Source: Coccinella septempunctata (Eukaryota > Arthropoda > Insecta > Coleoptera > Coccinellidae). Taken from it: a stretch of DNA of 64,000 bases. A program made the translations under genes and the position numbers. Shown piece by piece: positions 46,042-56,129 of this stretch. The stretch spans positions 19,840,856 to 19,904,855 of the forward strand of contig NC_058194.1 in the NCBI RefSeq assembly GCF_907165205.1, in the 5' to 3' direction. The first letter of the stretch is position 1. Every line of letters begins with the position of its first letter. The notes beneath the pieces were generated by a model. That model had not been told where the DNA came from and did no database searches. It saw nothing but the letters and a program-made list of their open reading frames with translations.

Positions 46042-47357
46042 GTATATATGTTACGGCTAAAGATAGGTGTGAACATAAACTTAAGATTAGCCGGCTAAAC
46101 TTAGGTTTAGCTTCGGGTATTTGCTAATGTTAGTTTCTTCTATCTTTAGCCGGCTAAACTTAAGTGTAACCACATCCCATCGGCTAAAAATGTAGAAGGC
46201 TTGAGGGGCGCAAATTTTCGGCAATTAAAAGAATATAAAGAAATAGTGATACGAGTATAATCAAACTATTAATGCAATGCATTTTTTGTATGAATTTAAC
46301 ATATTTTAATAGCAGAAAAGCATTCTGTTGAGCAGTTGGATAAATGAGAATGAACATTATATTTGTTTCATCTGTGTCTCAACGAATTCTTTTTGACGAA
46401 TCTAAAAATCTAAACGCTTGATGACAAAATTCATTACATGCTATTTTGAGTGTGAGGGAAAACTGTAGTGTTAATGATTATTTTTCATCTTGTTATTATT
46501 CATAATTTGAGGGAAATTGAATGAGCAGACAAAAACTTCTTCACCAAAATACCAAAGGTTGAATTCTAGAAAAATATAAGTAGAAGTGCCCAATCTTGTT
46601 TGTAGTTAACCGGACTATTTGGCACAAAGATTATAGAGTTAACTCTATATCCCTCAGGATGATTCATGGAGGGTGGCAACAGCCATATTTTGGAACCCGT
46701 ATGTTCAATGACTCGGGAAGAAATTTTTATAAAAATCAGCTAGAGAAAGTGTTTTCAACTATGTTCATGTTCATAGTTTTTTTTTTGTTCTTTTTTGCGC
46801 AAGAATTGGTTGGAAAGAAATTGCAACATTAGTTCCTATTTCATAATTTTTCCATAAACCCAATTATTGAATGGTAGGGAAAATATACTTTTGTTTACGG
46901 AAAAAATTTTCTATGTCTAATATCTCATTTTATTGTGGGGTCATATTATGGTTTTTCACAAATGAGGCTCGGTTTGGAGAGCATTAATCTCCTAAACAGA
47001 TGAAAATAAATCGTTAAATGTAGAATTGAAAACCCATGGGCGTTATGTAATACAACCCCAATACATTCGATGCTCTTTTGCATATTTCAATTCTAAAAAT
47101 TTAAACAAAAAAGTGGCCGTGTGCTTTCGTCCTCCCCCATCCGACCATTCATGATACATCACTTGTCCGCGTGTCCATCGAATACATTTTTAGCCGTTCC
47201 GTTTTGGGTAATGTGCACATTAGCCGGCTAAAGATGAAATGCCCTGACGCGGATGAATATTTTATCGAACTTTAGCCGATCCTCGAATATAAACCTAAGT
47301 TTAGCCGGCTAATCTTAAGTTTATGCTCACACCTATCTTTAGCCGTAACATATATAC
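46042..47357. mobile_element. 1.3-kb element with long TIRs and TTAGCCGGCTAA palindromes
   Basis: The left end GTATATATGTTACGGCTAAA (46042) and the inverse of the right end are nearly identical for about 65-70 bp. Inside both ends are several copies of the palindrome TTAGCCGGCTAA or its halves (about 46087, 46148, 47213, 47305). No transposase is recognised; the 78-codon frame 46596-46832 is unremarkable. The repeated subterminal palindromes look like multiple transposase-binding sites. Confidence 0.75.
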
Positions 47358-47359
47358 TT

Positions 47360-48765
47360 TTCAATATGCAATTAACCACTTATAGGTATCTTAATCTGAG
47401 TATGTACAATGATAGTTTTCTTTCACTATTTTGACAGACTATCCTAGACAATTTCCCCTATATACAGGTCTAATATTTGGTAGAGTTACTCTACAGGGTC
47501 CAAGGTATTTCCTCTTGAAAAGTTGAATATTGACCTCTTAAAGAATTCAAGAATCACTGAAACCACCAATGCGGTACCAAAAAGAAAAGGATGAAAATAA
47601 AAAGGACAGAATTGATATAGGTTCAGAATGGCATGTTATCGTGAAATCTCTGCCCATCCAAAACTTCGAGATTCATCTTGGAAACAAAAGGGATGGAACA
47701 TTATTTTCTCCACACCGCACTGAATGATATCTTTTTTACCTAAGTCAATTCTCAAATGATCAATCTCAAATGATGATATATGGCGACAACTTTTCATAAT
47801 TTGTACAAGAATTAGTAGAACGGATCGTCCCATTTCAAGAGAAGAGTGGACAACGTAGATTTTATTGCATAATTGAACTCTTATTTCAGAAAGTATAACA
47901 GCTACCGATTGCATGTTTGCACATTTTCGAAAACGTTTTACTCATACATCTATCCAACTTCCATGAAATTTTTTGACTAGTCCAATGCATTACCAATAGG
48001 CTGGAAGATCTGTATTCATTACTCTCAAGAGGGAAGTGCTTCTGAAGAAAAAACATATTTTACGAGTATCGCAAACTGAAGTGCTCGAACACAGCTCGCA
48101 CTGGTACAAAATGCAATATTCTGCTTTCCATTCTCCATGATTCATTGCTTATTCCATAATTCGTCAGCAGACAGGGGAGAGCCCCTCAGACGCAAATATT
48201 TTCCGGAGAGAACTGAAATGATAAATTTCAATCTATCAACGCCAGCTGAGTGAATGAAAACGTACGAAACGAATAATTCACCGATGGCAATGACCGTATC
48301 CTGAACGACAATATGGATTACCTCAGAAACTGAAAACTGTTTATATAATCTGGAATGCATCTCTAAGATTTGCATCGTCTTGGTCGCGGAACTCAGTCAG
48401 TTTAATACTTGAGTGTTTGTAACGGATTTCCACAATGACCAATGACAGAAAGTACATAATAGTTTGCCAAACTGATCGCATTTCCGATTTTCAACATAAT
48501 GAAATATTACTATGACACTAGTAGTCCACAGTCAATAAAGTGATCATTCGATTATCGCATGTCAAAATGTACCCCCAAGTGAGTTTATTTACCTACGTCC
48601 AATCACGACTCCTTGCTGGCTAATAGACTGATAAATTTTTCAAGCATGGATAGGTTAAGCCTTAAGGCGGCAAATTTTGATAGATCATCTGCTTCAGAGG
48701 GAGCTCTGAAGTTGAATGGTTATGAGGTGGTGGATAAATGCCACAAGAAGAAGTTAATTATTAAC
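47360..48765. other. Intergenic, no supported gene
   Basis: Short frames on both strands without family features. Nothing else recognised. Confidence 0.4.
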
Positions 48766-48822
48766 TAGTTGGACCTTGGTTTCGGATATAGGCAAACAAG
48801 CTGATTCACAAACCATTTATTT

Positions 48823-48863
48823 CGCTACAGTTTCGGATTCAACTTGATCCTTCTTCAGGCTGC
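48823..48863 (-). ncRNA. Hammerhead-like motif, left arm
   Basis: On the minus strand: core CTGAAGA (48858-48852), one extra A, stem II GGAT (48850-48847) pairing with ATCC (48838-48835) around an 8-nt loop, GAAA (48834-48831), then GTA (48828-48826) followed by GCG. Stem I is only about 2 bp, so folding alone would be weak. Confidence 0.5.
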
Positions 48864-48914
48864 AATAAAAATTCAACATACATATAAGGAAAACAGATTA
48901 TGAAATACAAGTTA

Positions 48915-49107
48915 CTTTCCTTTGCATAAAAAGTGTAGCACTTTTCTACACTCGATTTGATTTACACCAGTGTAGAGGAAGTGTAAGTTTATCTACACAT
49001 AGTCAAAAGGAGATGCAGATAAAGTACACCTTCTGGTGTAAATTCAATCAGCAAACGAATGCTAAAATCGAGTATAGAAAATTGCTACAAATATGCAAAC
49101 GAAAGGA
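48915..49107. mobile_element. Small foldback MITE nested in the left arm
   Basis: TTTCCTTTGCAT...TGTAGCA (48916 onward) is inverted at the other end (TGCTACAAATATGCAAACGAAA, about 49083-49104), and ACACCAG/CTGGTGT blocks pair further in. About 190 bp; absent from the right arm, so it inserted after the arms formed. Confidence 0.6.
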
Positions 49108-49760
49108 CCTATTGATTATGTCACCGAGACAAATCAAAGCTACAATCTCTTTCATCAATCATGAATAATTGAAATTCCTTACATTGCTGTCTTAGACGAA
49201 TAGTCAAAATGCAAAAAAAATTAAATGAAATGTGTCAGAAATAAGACTATGTATCCATTGTTAGATAAAATAAATAAATTAATGAATGAATAAATCAAAA
49301 GGATTATTATAAACGCATAATAATAATCAATAGATGCAATGATTGACCTGTGATGCTTTAGGTTATGTTATTTTTTTCCTTGGTATATCTTATTTTTCGT
49401 CCATGTGAAGTAGGGTTGTCGTCAGTTATTTGTTAAATGATCTAACAATTTTATTGGTGTTTTAGATATTTATACTTAATTTATTATATTTTATCTTCAC
49501 GACATATTATGGTTATGATAATCCTTTTAATTTATTCATTCATTAATTTATTTATTTTATCTAACAATCGATACATAGTCTTATTTATGACACATTTCAC
49601 TAATTTTTTTTGTATTTTGGCTATCTGTCTAAGACAGCAATATCTGTAAGGAATTTCAATTATTCATGATTGATGAAAGAGAGATTGTAGCTTTAATTTG
49701 ATTAGGTGAGTCGCTCCCTGTGTTCCATAATCTGTTTTCTTTATATGTTGAATTTTTATT

Positions 49761-49801
49761 GCAGCCTGAGGAAGGATTAAATTGGATCCGAAACTGTAGC
49801 G
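49761..49801 (+). ncRNA. Hammerhead-like motif, right arm
   Basis: Core CTGAGGA (49766-49772), one extra A, stem II GGAT (49774-49777) with ATCC (49786-49789), 8-nt loop, GAAA (49790-49793), GTA (49796-49798), GCG. Mirror of the motif at 48823-48863; core fits CUGANGA. Confidence 0.5.
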
Positions 49802-49859
49802 AAATAAATCGTTTGTGAATCAACTTGTTTGCCTATATCTGAAACCAACGTCCAATTCT

Positions 49860-50870
49860 CTATCAAAGGCAATTTTTAATTGATATATTATTAATTAGTA
49901 AAAATTTTCTAGTTCATACAATACATGCGCCACATAGAATTCGATTTGTAACAACTAAACTAACTATGTATTTATACCGCGCTTCTATTTGACGTCAAAG
50001 TAAACTGTTTTTGTGAGTTTTTAACGATGGCTGACAGCCTCTAATCCTTTCTAAAAAACGGTGCAGCACGTGCAGCAGGCACAACCAGTTTCAAAACTAC
50101 TCATTATCCAAACGACAGGTGCCAACAGGAATTTCTTGGATGCGGAATATGAGCGTGGTAGTTCCTTTGACATTTTATACTATGGAAAAGGTACGCGGCT
50201 TCTGTGTGGCAGGTTTTTTCACGATAATTATCTTATATTTGGAAATAGGTCAACATTTGTGAAGTCCCCATTTTTGTCTACACGTGTCTCTTTCACATAT
50301 CAACATACGTAGTATAGAATATATCATATAAGTTCTTGCGAGCTTGAAATGAAAACGTTATCATCAGTTTCCCCAAATGTCTGTACTTTTCGAATTCTCA
50401 GCTGAAAATAGTCCATACTGTTGGTTTGGGCTTATTGATAAGGAATTTATGATCAAAATCAATTTTGTAAACACTGGAAGGTTTTTTTCACATCATCCGG
50501 TTTTTACCGTTAGGATTTTATCGAAAGACAACCCGATGAAAAAGTATTTAGGTTTTAGCCGGACGGTGCCTCTGGTACTTCGCTCTTTCAAGGTCAATTG
50601 TTTAAAAATTGACTCATTTTCCGTCTTGTTATTTTTATTCTCCTTCGAATTCCGAGTGAATTACTTACCATTTATACATCTCGAATTTTGTTCGATAATC
50701 AGCGTCTATGAAAGTATCATTCGGTGCGAAAATGAACCAGTGTGAAAAAATTTGATGGTATGTACCTAGCTATTCTTACTTCCAAAGTAAAAGAGCAAGC
50801 GTAAAGGGTTCTGAATTATTCAGGATAGGTTGAGTTGCTCATTATAATGGGCAATAGTTGTAGAGTTAAA
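49860..50870. other. Intergenic, no supported gene
   Basis: Two plus-strand frames of 83 and 122 codons (50061-50312, 50377-50745) have no recognisable domain and composition like random AT-rich frames. Confidence 0.35.
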
Positions 50871-50874
50871 TATA

Positions 50875-52002
50875 CTCCATCCACTTTTATTTAACCACTC
50901 GGTTGGCCATGGAAATACACATTCCACTCTGTATAATACGGAAATGTGGGGTTAGCAGTGAACTCTTTAGAGTTCACTGGGGGTTAGGACGCTTGTCAAT
51001 ATATTTTTTGGTTTTAAATCAGTTTTTAAATCACTATGTTGCCCGTTCTACGTAAAAGTCTCATTTATTACGTATTTTATCACAATGTCGAATTACTTCG
51101 GAAAATCTGAAGTCGAAAATATGTGACGAACATAATTGACGTTCATACAAACTTGAAGGCATACCAAATCTAGTTATTTGCATGGAAAATACAAGAGATC
51201 AATTCTTAAATATATTTATTTTGCTATGGAATGGGTATTTCTCGAAGAAATGAACAGATAATTACAAGAATATTATAAATTCTTGAACAAAAATCATCTT
51301 GCATCAATGAAAGTCAAAAGAATTAAGGAAAGTTTAAAGCCAAGAGGAACTTCACCTTTAACCAAAAATTTCACATGAATTAACAATTAGCAGAACAACT
51401 GGCTCGTATTTATGGCTGTTTATTTTTAATACTTTGATATAATAATAATAATTATATATTTATTGATCCCTTAAGACATTTGCAATATATAGGACATATA
51501 GGAAAAATAGAAAAATAAATTTTCTGGGACTGTAGTAACTTTTCGCATTCGTTCACCCTAAAATAAAATTCTCAAATGCCACCACTTTTTTGGGTATCCT
51601 AATAGAAAAAAATTCTCTGTCATCCTCTTCATTCACGATATTTTTGATTGTGGAAACATTCAGCTAAAACATAAGTCGTTTAGATTCAGATGAAACATTA
51701 CCGATATAAATTCATTTACATTGAATATGTTCGCTACCGTCTAATATATTGTAGATATTAGAATATCAGGGTTTCCACCTATTTGAATGAGCGGGTCTGA
51801 ATACCAAATAGCACTTCCTGAAACCCTGTCTTCTCTCTTTTTCACTTTCGGCATTTTTGTTATATTAATGGATATTAGTTGTGGCAACGGCGTTATGACA
51901 TTAACGACATTTCATGAGTACCAACCTTACTCCGTTCTAGTTACAAAAACTTGAGAAAATTATTTCATGGCCAACTGAGTGCTTAAATAAAAGTGAATGG
52001 AG
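50875..52002 (-). mobile_element. Tc1/mariner-type element, copy B
   Basis: Inverted ends of about 44 bp: CTCCATCCACTTTTATTTAA (50875) against the inverse of TTAAATAAAAGTGAATGGAG (51983-52002), flanked by TA on both sides. It aligns with copy A (24110-25313) through most of its length. Differences include an approximately 22-bp palindromic gain GTGAACTCTTTAGAGTTCAC (about 50958). Confidence 0.75.
51553..51854 (-). pseudogene. Transposase DNA-binding domain remnant with an intron (copy B)
   Basis: ATG at 51852-51854 opens MPKVKKREDRVSGSAI, continuous through GGNPDILISTIY, one TAG, and TVANIFN to exon edge 51720 (45 codons, phase 0). A GT...AG gap follows (51664-51719), then LNVSTIKNIVNEEDDREFFS...PKKVVAFENFILG to TGA at 51553-51555. 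Apart from the single stop this copy keeps one frame on both sides of the intron, better than copy A. Only the helix-turn-helix part of a Tc1/mariner-like transposase is encoded; no DDE domain is present. Confidence 0.5.
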
Positions 52003-52009
52003 TATAGGT

Positions 52010-52950
52010 ATCTGAATTTTTTCAATAAGTATGATTCGAACAAAAAAACACGAACCAAATTAAAATACAGTAACTAATAGATATCATTTTTTCTTCATTA
52101 TTTTTGCACGACAAATCCTCCTTGACTTTCCTTATATAAACAGATACTTTTGTCCTTTTTTACTATTTCTTTGTTTAACGAGTCATTATATTGAAATAAG
52201 TCAAGCCCTCCAGTTGCATCGGACCAGCTGTTAGTGTTAAATGAGTATGAATGGAAAATTTGGTCCTTCGAATTCCTCGGAAATAATTGAATAAAATAGA
52301 TACATTCGTTTAATTTTCATGAAACTTTTTAATTGATATGAGTTCCAAGTACTGAATAAGGGATGCGTGTTTTTGAGATTGCCATTCTCAAACTACCTAA
52401 TTCGACAATGTTTTCGTATCTTGGCGCCAGAATGATTCACTTAATACTCACAGAAGCGGGAACTTCAGAAATTTAGGACTGAAGATGAAAACTTTCGATG
52501 GAGTTTAAATCCCAATCTCCTTCCAAGCTACTAATTAGGAGTCTGAATATTTTCGAAGCTGCAAACTGGTTAAGCCAGTTAGTGAAAATGAAAGTTGATG
52601 AAGTGAATATTATTCATTCATGGGTTTTCTTTTTCAACTGAATGAATGCTCTAATACTATTCGTTACTCCTGAGAAATAGGATCAGACAACAAATTGAAT
52701 GAAATTTATTAGAACTCCCTGATAAGGGACCTGCATTCTGAGAAACTCTAATTAGTCATGAAATTAATTCAAAAGAAAGATACAAACTTTCTTCATATAA
52801 TTAATAACAGTATTGTAATTCTCTGAACCTTTTAAACATAATCTTTTCAACATAATTACAAATTTCCGCGTAGTAAGAGTGAGTATTGAAATAAATTTGC
52901 TTAGCCAAAGGGAATTTTTTTGCTTTCATGGTTCTCAGGATGCTTTCAGA
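52010..52950. other. Intergenic, no supported gene
   Basis: AT-rich; nothing recognised. Confidence 0.45.
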
Positions 52951-52959
52951 TAGAGCAGA

Positions 52960-53115
52960 AAAGAAACAGTTCGAGGTGGTCTAGGAAATCACAAATCCTT
53001 ACGATAATGGAAAGAAGGCTTAATTCAAGGATTCCTGAAGAGCTTTTGACACAGTAGATCACGAAATAAGAGAGTCTAATTGAAAACTTCTATGGGTTCA
53101 CAGATGTTGGTTGGG
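52960..53115 (+). pseudogene. Non-LTR reverse transcriptase scrap (palm motif A)
   Basis: RAFDTVDHEIRES is encoded at about 53037-53075, matching the (K)AFD.VDH motif A with its catalytic Asp; a stop and frame loss follow immediately. Too short for clade assignment. Confidence 0.5.
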
Positions 53116-53119
53116 CTTG

Positions 53120-55555
53120 ATGTCTCGCAATGGTGTAGGTGCTGTTTTATCTTACATGATGTGTTCACGATTTATAATATGTGTCTCGTATCTGAGTTGT
53201 AAGTTGTAACTCAGACAACCTGTATAGTGTAGGGTGTTTAACTTAAGCATTAAAGGAAGGAGGTACTCACAAGTACGAGAACCAGATAAAGAGGGAATTG
53301 AGGGAGAAATACACTCGAAGGTAAGGAAGGATAATGAAAACATTAAACACTAAAACGACTAATACCTACGCTTGCTCAGCACTGAGCTACTCATTCGGTA
53401 TCATCTCTTACAGGGAAAAATAAGAACAATGCTAACGAAATATCAGGAATACCTCCTCAAAAGCTCAATAGAACGAAAAGAGCTGCCACGAAATTTCAAA
53501 GTTCTTCATTAACCTGCTAATTACACTTCCTCGAGACATAAAATGAATAAATAAAATAGTAATGAAGCTTCTTTTTTCGGGAATCTCAAATCTTCATATG
53601 CATTTCGAACTAGGTCCCAAAAATAATCTCTCAGCACCGGGAAATTCATCCCTTACATCACCTTGAAGGGGTTTATGACATCAATATCGATAAAAATTAC
53701 TGGCATACTCCAACTTGAACCCAGTTTAATAGAGGTTGGTATTCGTAGAATGGAAAAGGAATTTGCATTCCTCAGATATTCAATCCAACTCTGTCGTTTA
53801 CAACAAATCCCATTTAATTGAAAATTTTACTTTCGAAGATATTGGTTATTCAAATATCGACAGGGGATTCTCAATGGAGGAAAGGTATGAAGGAATTTGA
53901 AAATATACTCCATATTGTCGTTTTGAAAAGATTCAAGAATGAACATTTCATTAGTTATTTGTAACGTAAATAAGTCCCTCACGTTGATTCACCTGAAAAA
54001 TATTAGAGTAATCTTATTTTGTACACCAAATGAAATCGAACGCATATTTGGGGAGTCCGATAGAGTTGAACCCCTTTTCACTCTGAAACCACTTAAGTTG
54101 TATCTATAAATGGTAGCCACTCATTTTTTGCGTGAAGATATCATGCCCAAATAGGTAACGATAGATAATAGTAGAGTGATGGCGAGATGAACAGCTCTTT
54201 TTTTTAGGAACCGAAAATTGGCTCATGTCCCCCTAACCCATGGGAGAGTTGAACAGGGGACCATAAGTTTGTTTATCAGGAAAAACATTGAAAGAAAACA
54301 ATTTCCGATGACCAACGATTGCCTATATGTCAAGGTTTTCATCATCAGATGTATCAGCGTATGAAATACATATTTTCTATTTCAGAGTCACTCTCACTCA
54401 TTTCCGAGATGTTTTTTACTTTTTTGGACATTTGTATATTTTTTTATACTTATTTCTATAATTCATTTTTTTTTTAATCGAACTATTATCTAGGCTCAGT
54501 GCGGGAAACATGGATCACTGATTATGTCTCCCAACCATAGCATTGGTCAAGTCTCCCGCACTCCCTTTTAGCCTATTCAACTGATGTTTTCTTGAAACTT
54601 TTACAACTATTATTATCGTTTGTAAAACAATATTAATCAATGAAAGCAATAAACCTAAATAACACCACGCACATATTGAACATTTCAGTATAACAAACAA
54701 ATATTATTCAATTTTTTTACTTCCTACAAACAAAATCACATTCAACCCTCTCACTCCCGAGTTCTGATGGCGTCCAAAATGGAGCCGCCACTAGTTTTGC
54801 CTTGTTACGAGTATGTCGCAAGCTATTTATGATACCGGAGGCGCGAAATTTGAATTAAAATATTTGAGGTGGTTCAAGTCTCCCGGACTCCCCCTACTCA
54901 CTGCATTCTTGCAATATTTTCAACAAGTACCGTGAATATGTAAATAGTGATTTCATCTGATCACTAAAGTGTATCTGAAATTATACATATACATCAATCA
55001 AATTTCTCAATTTTTTCTCATGATTTTCTGATATATGAATTTGTGTTACATTCATGAAGTTGAAAAAATAAGGAAACGTTAAGTACAGCCATATATCATA
55101 TATAAAAGAATAATGCCTTATTGTTCTCTAGTCGGAAGTAATTCTGAGTAAATTCAGCACCCGCAGGGGTTGATAGCCATGTTATTTCCTCTGCATTACT
55201 CACAATTTCAGTTAGCTCGTTTCGGGGGTTTTTGTCCTCGAATTGCTGGGAGTATTGCTCTGCAAACTGGCTGGTTCTTAGCAGGGCTTTCTGTCTGGCT
55301 TTCGAAATGAAAATTTAGCCGAACTCGGCAATGCTTTCTGCAATCAATTATCAGCTGAAATTTCTACTCGAAGGGTGTAAAAGAACAATGACTTATTTAG
55401 CCGTGGAAACGAGCATCTGCCAGGCAAATGGAGAGCTGTTATTGAACTCTGGATGTATCGTATATGTCCAACAGGGTTCATTTGAAAATACGGTGTTTCG
55501 AAATTCAATACAATAATTTTGAGGGTATTTTTCCCGATTAAATTTAAGCCAACAA
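53120..55555. other. Intergenic, no supported gene
   Basis: Only short frames. No repeat pair or RNA gene recognised. Confidence 0.4.
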
Positions 55556-55560
55556 GTTTA

Positions 55561-56124
55561 TACAGGATGGTCCAGATCGTAACCAAGAAATTTTAACTAC
55601 GTATTCTACATCTAAAATAAGCCCTAGTTTGTCATATAAACATATGTCGAGGAATATTTCTTCTCAAATATTTTGGCGATTTCTTCATGCATGAGAATGT
55701 GTTTAATTTTTTTAACCGGAAACGGTGCCTCGTACAGCAAAAAGTCAAGAGACCGAATTTGCCCCAAATTAAATAGGGATTTGAACAGTAATTTTGATTG
55801 TAGGAAAAACCAGTTGTGTATCATTTTTTTATCTGAAAATATTTAGTCTCGCTGCAGTACGGACGCCACTGGTAGAATAGAAAGGAAATGATATTATGCG
55901 AAAAGTGCTTCTTGACGCTCAAAACCTATGTCTCAAATTTCATAAAAATATTTCAAGCAATGTGAAAGTTATCAATGAAAAACAATTTTTTTTCTATAAT
56001 TTTAACACCCCGTATCTCGGAGAGGAAACATTTCTCGACATATGTTTATATGACAAACTAGGGCTTATTTTTGATGTAGAATACGTGGTTAAAATTTCTT
56101 GGTTACGAACTGGACCACCCTGTA
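55561..56124. mobile_element. 564-bp MITE with about 100-bp terminal inverted repeats
   Basis: TACAGGATGGTCCAGATCGT (55561) onward is inverted at the right end (ACGAACTGGACCACCCTGTA, ending 56124) with only a few mismatches over about 100 bp, including ATAAGCCCTAGTTTGTCATA. TA flanks both sides. Short frames inside are incidental. Confidence 0.8.
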
Positions 56125-56129
56125 TAAAA

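Larger units (their letters stand above)
48769..49855. mobile_element. PLE-type inverted terminal-repeat pair without coding sequence
   Basis: The left arm (48769 to about 49320) and right arm (about 49500-49855) are inverted copies. Shared blocks include TTTC(G/A)GATATAGGCAAACAAG at the outer edge, GCTACAATCTCTTTCATCAA in the middle and AAAATAAATAAATTAATGAA further in. Each arm carries an outward-facing hammerhead-like motif of the same design as in the two PLEs of this window. The left arm is interrupted by a small MITE (48915-49107). No RT or GIY-YIG frame remains between the arms, so the PLE assignment rests on the motif and arrangement. Confidence 0.6.

Noticed and set aside
48915..49320. 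CRISPR-like or satellite array in the AT-rich repeats
   Set aside because: The repeated blocks are inverted arms and short A/T runs, not regularly spaced direct repeats with spacers; the genome is eukaryotic.
50377..50745. 122-codon plus-strand frame
   Set aside because: No domain, no splice or promoter context; Phe/Ile/Ser-rich composition expected from AT-rich DNA.
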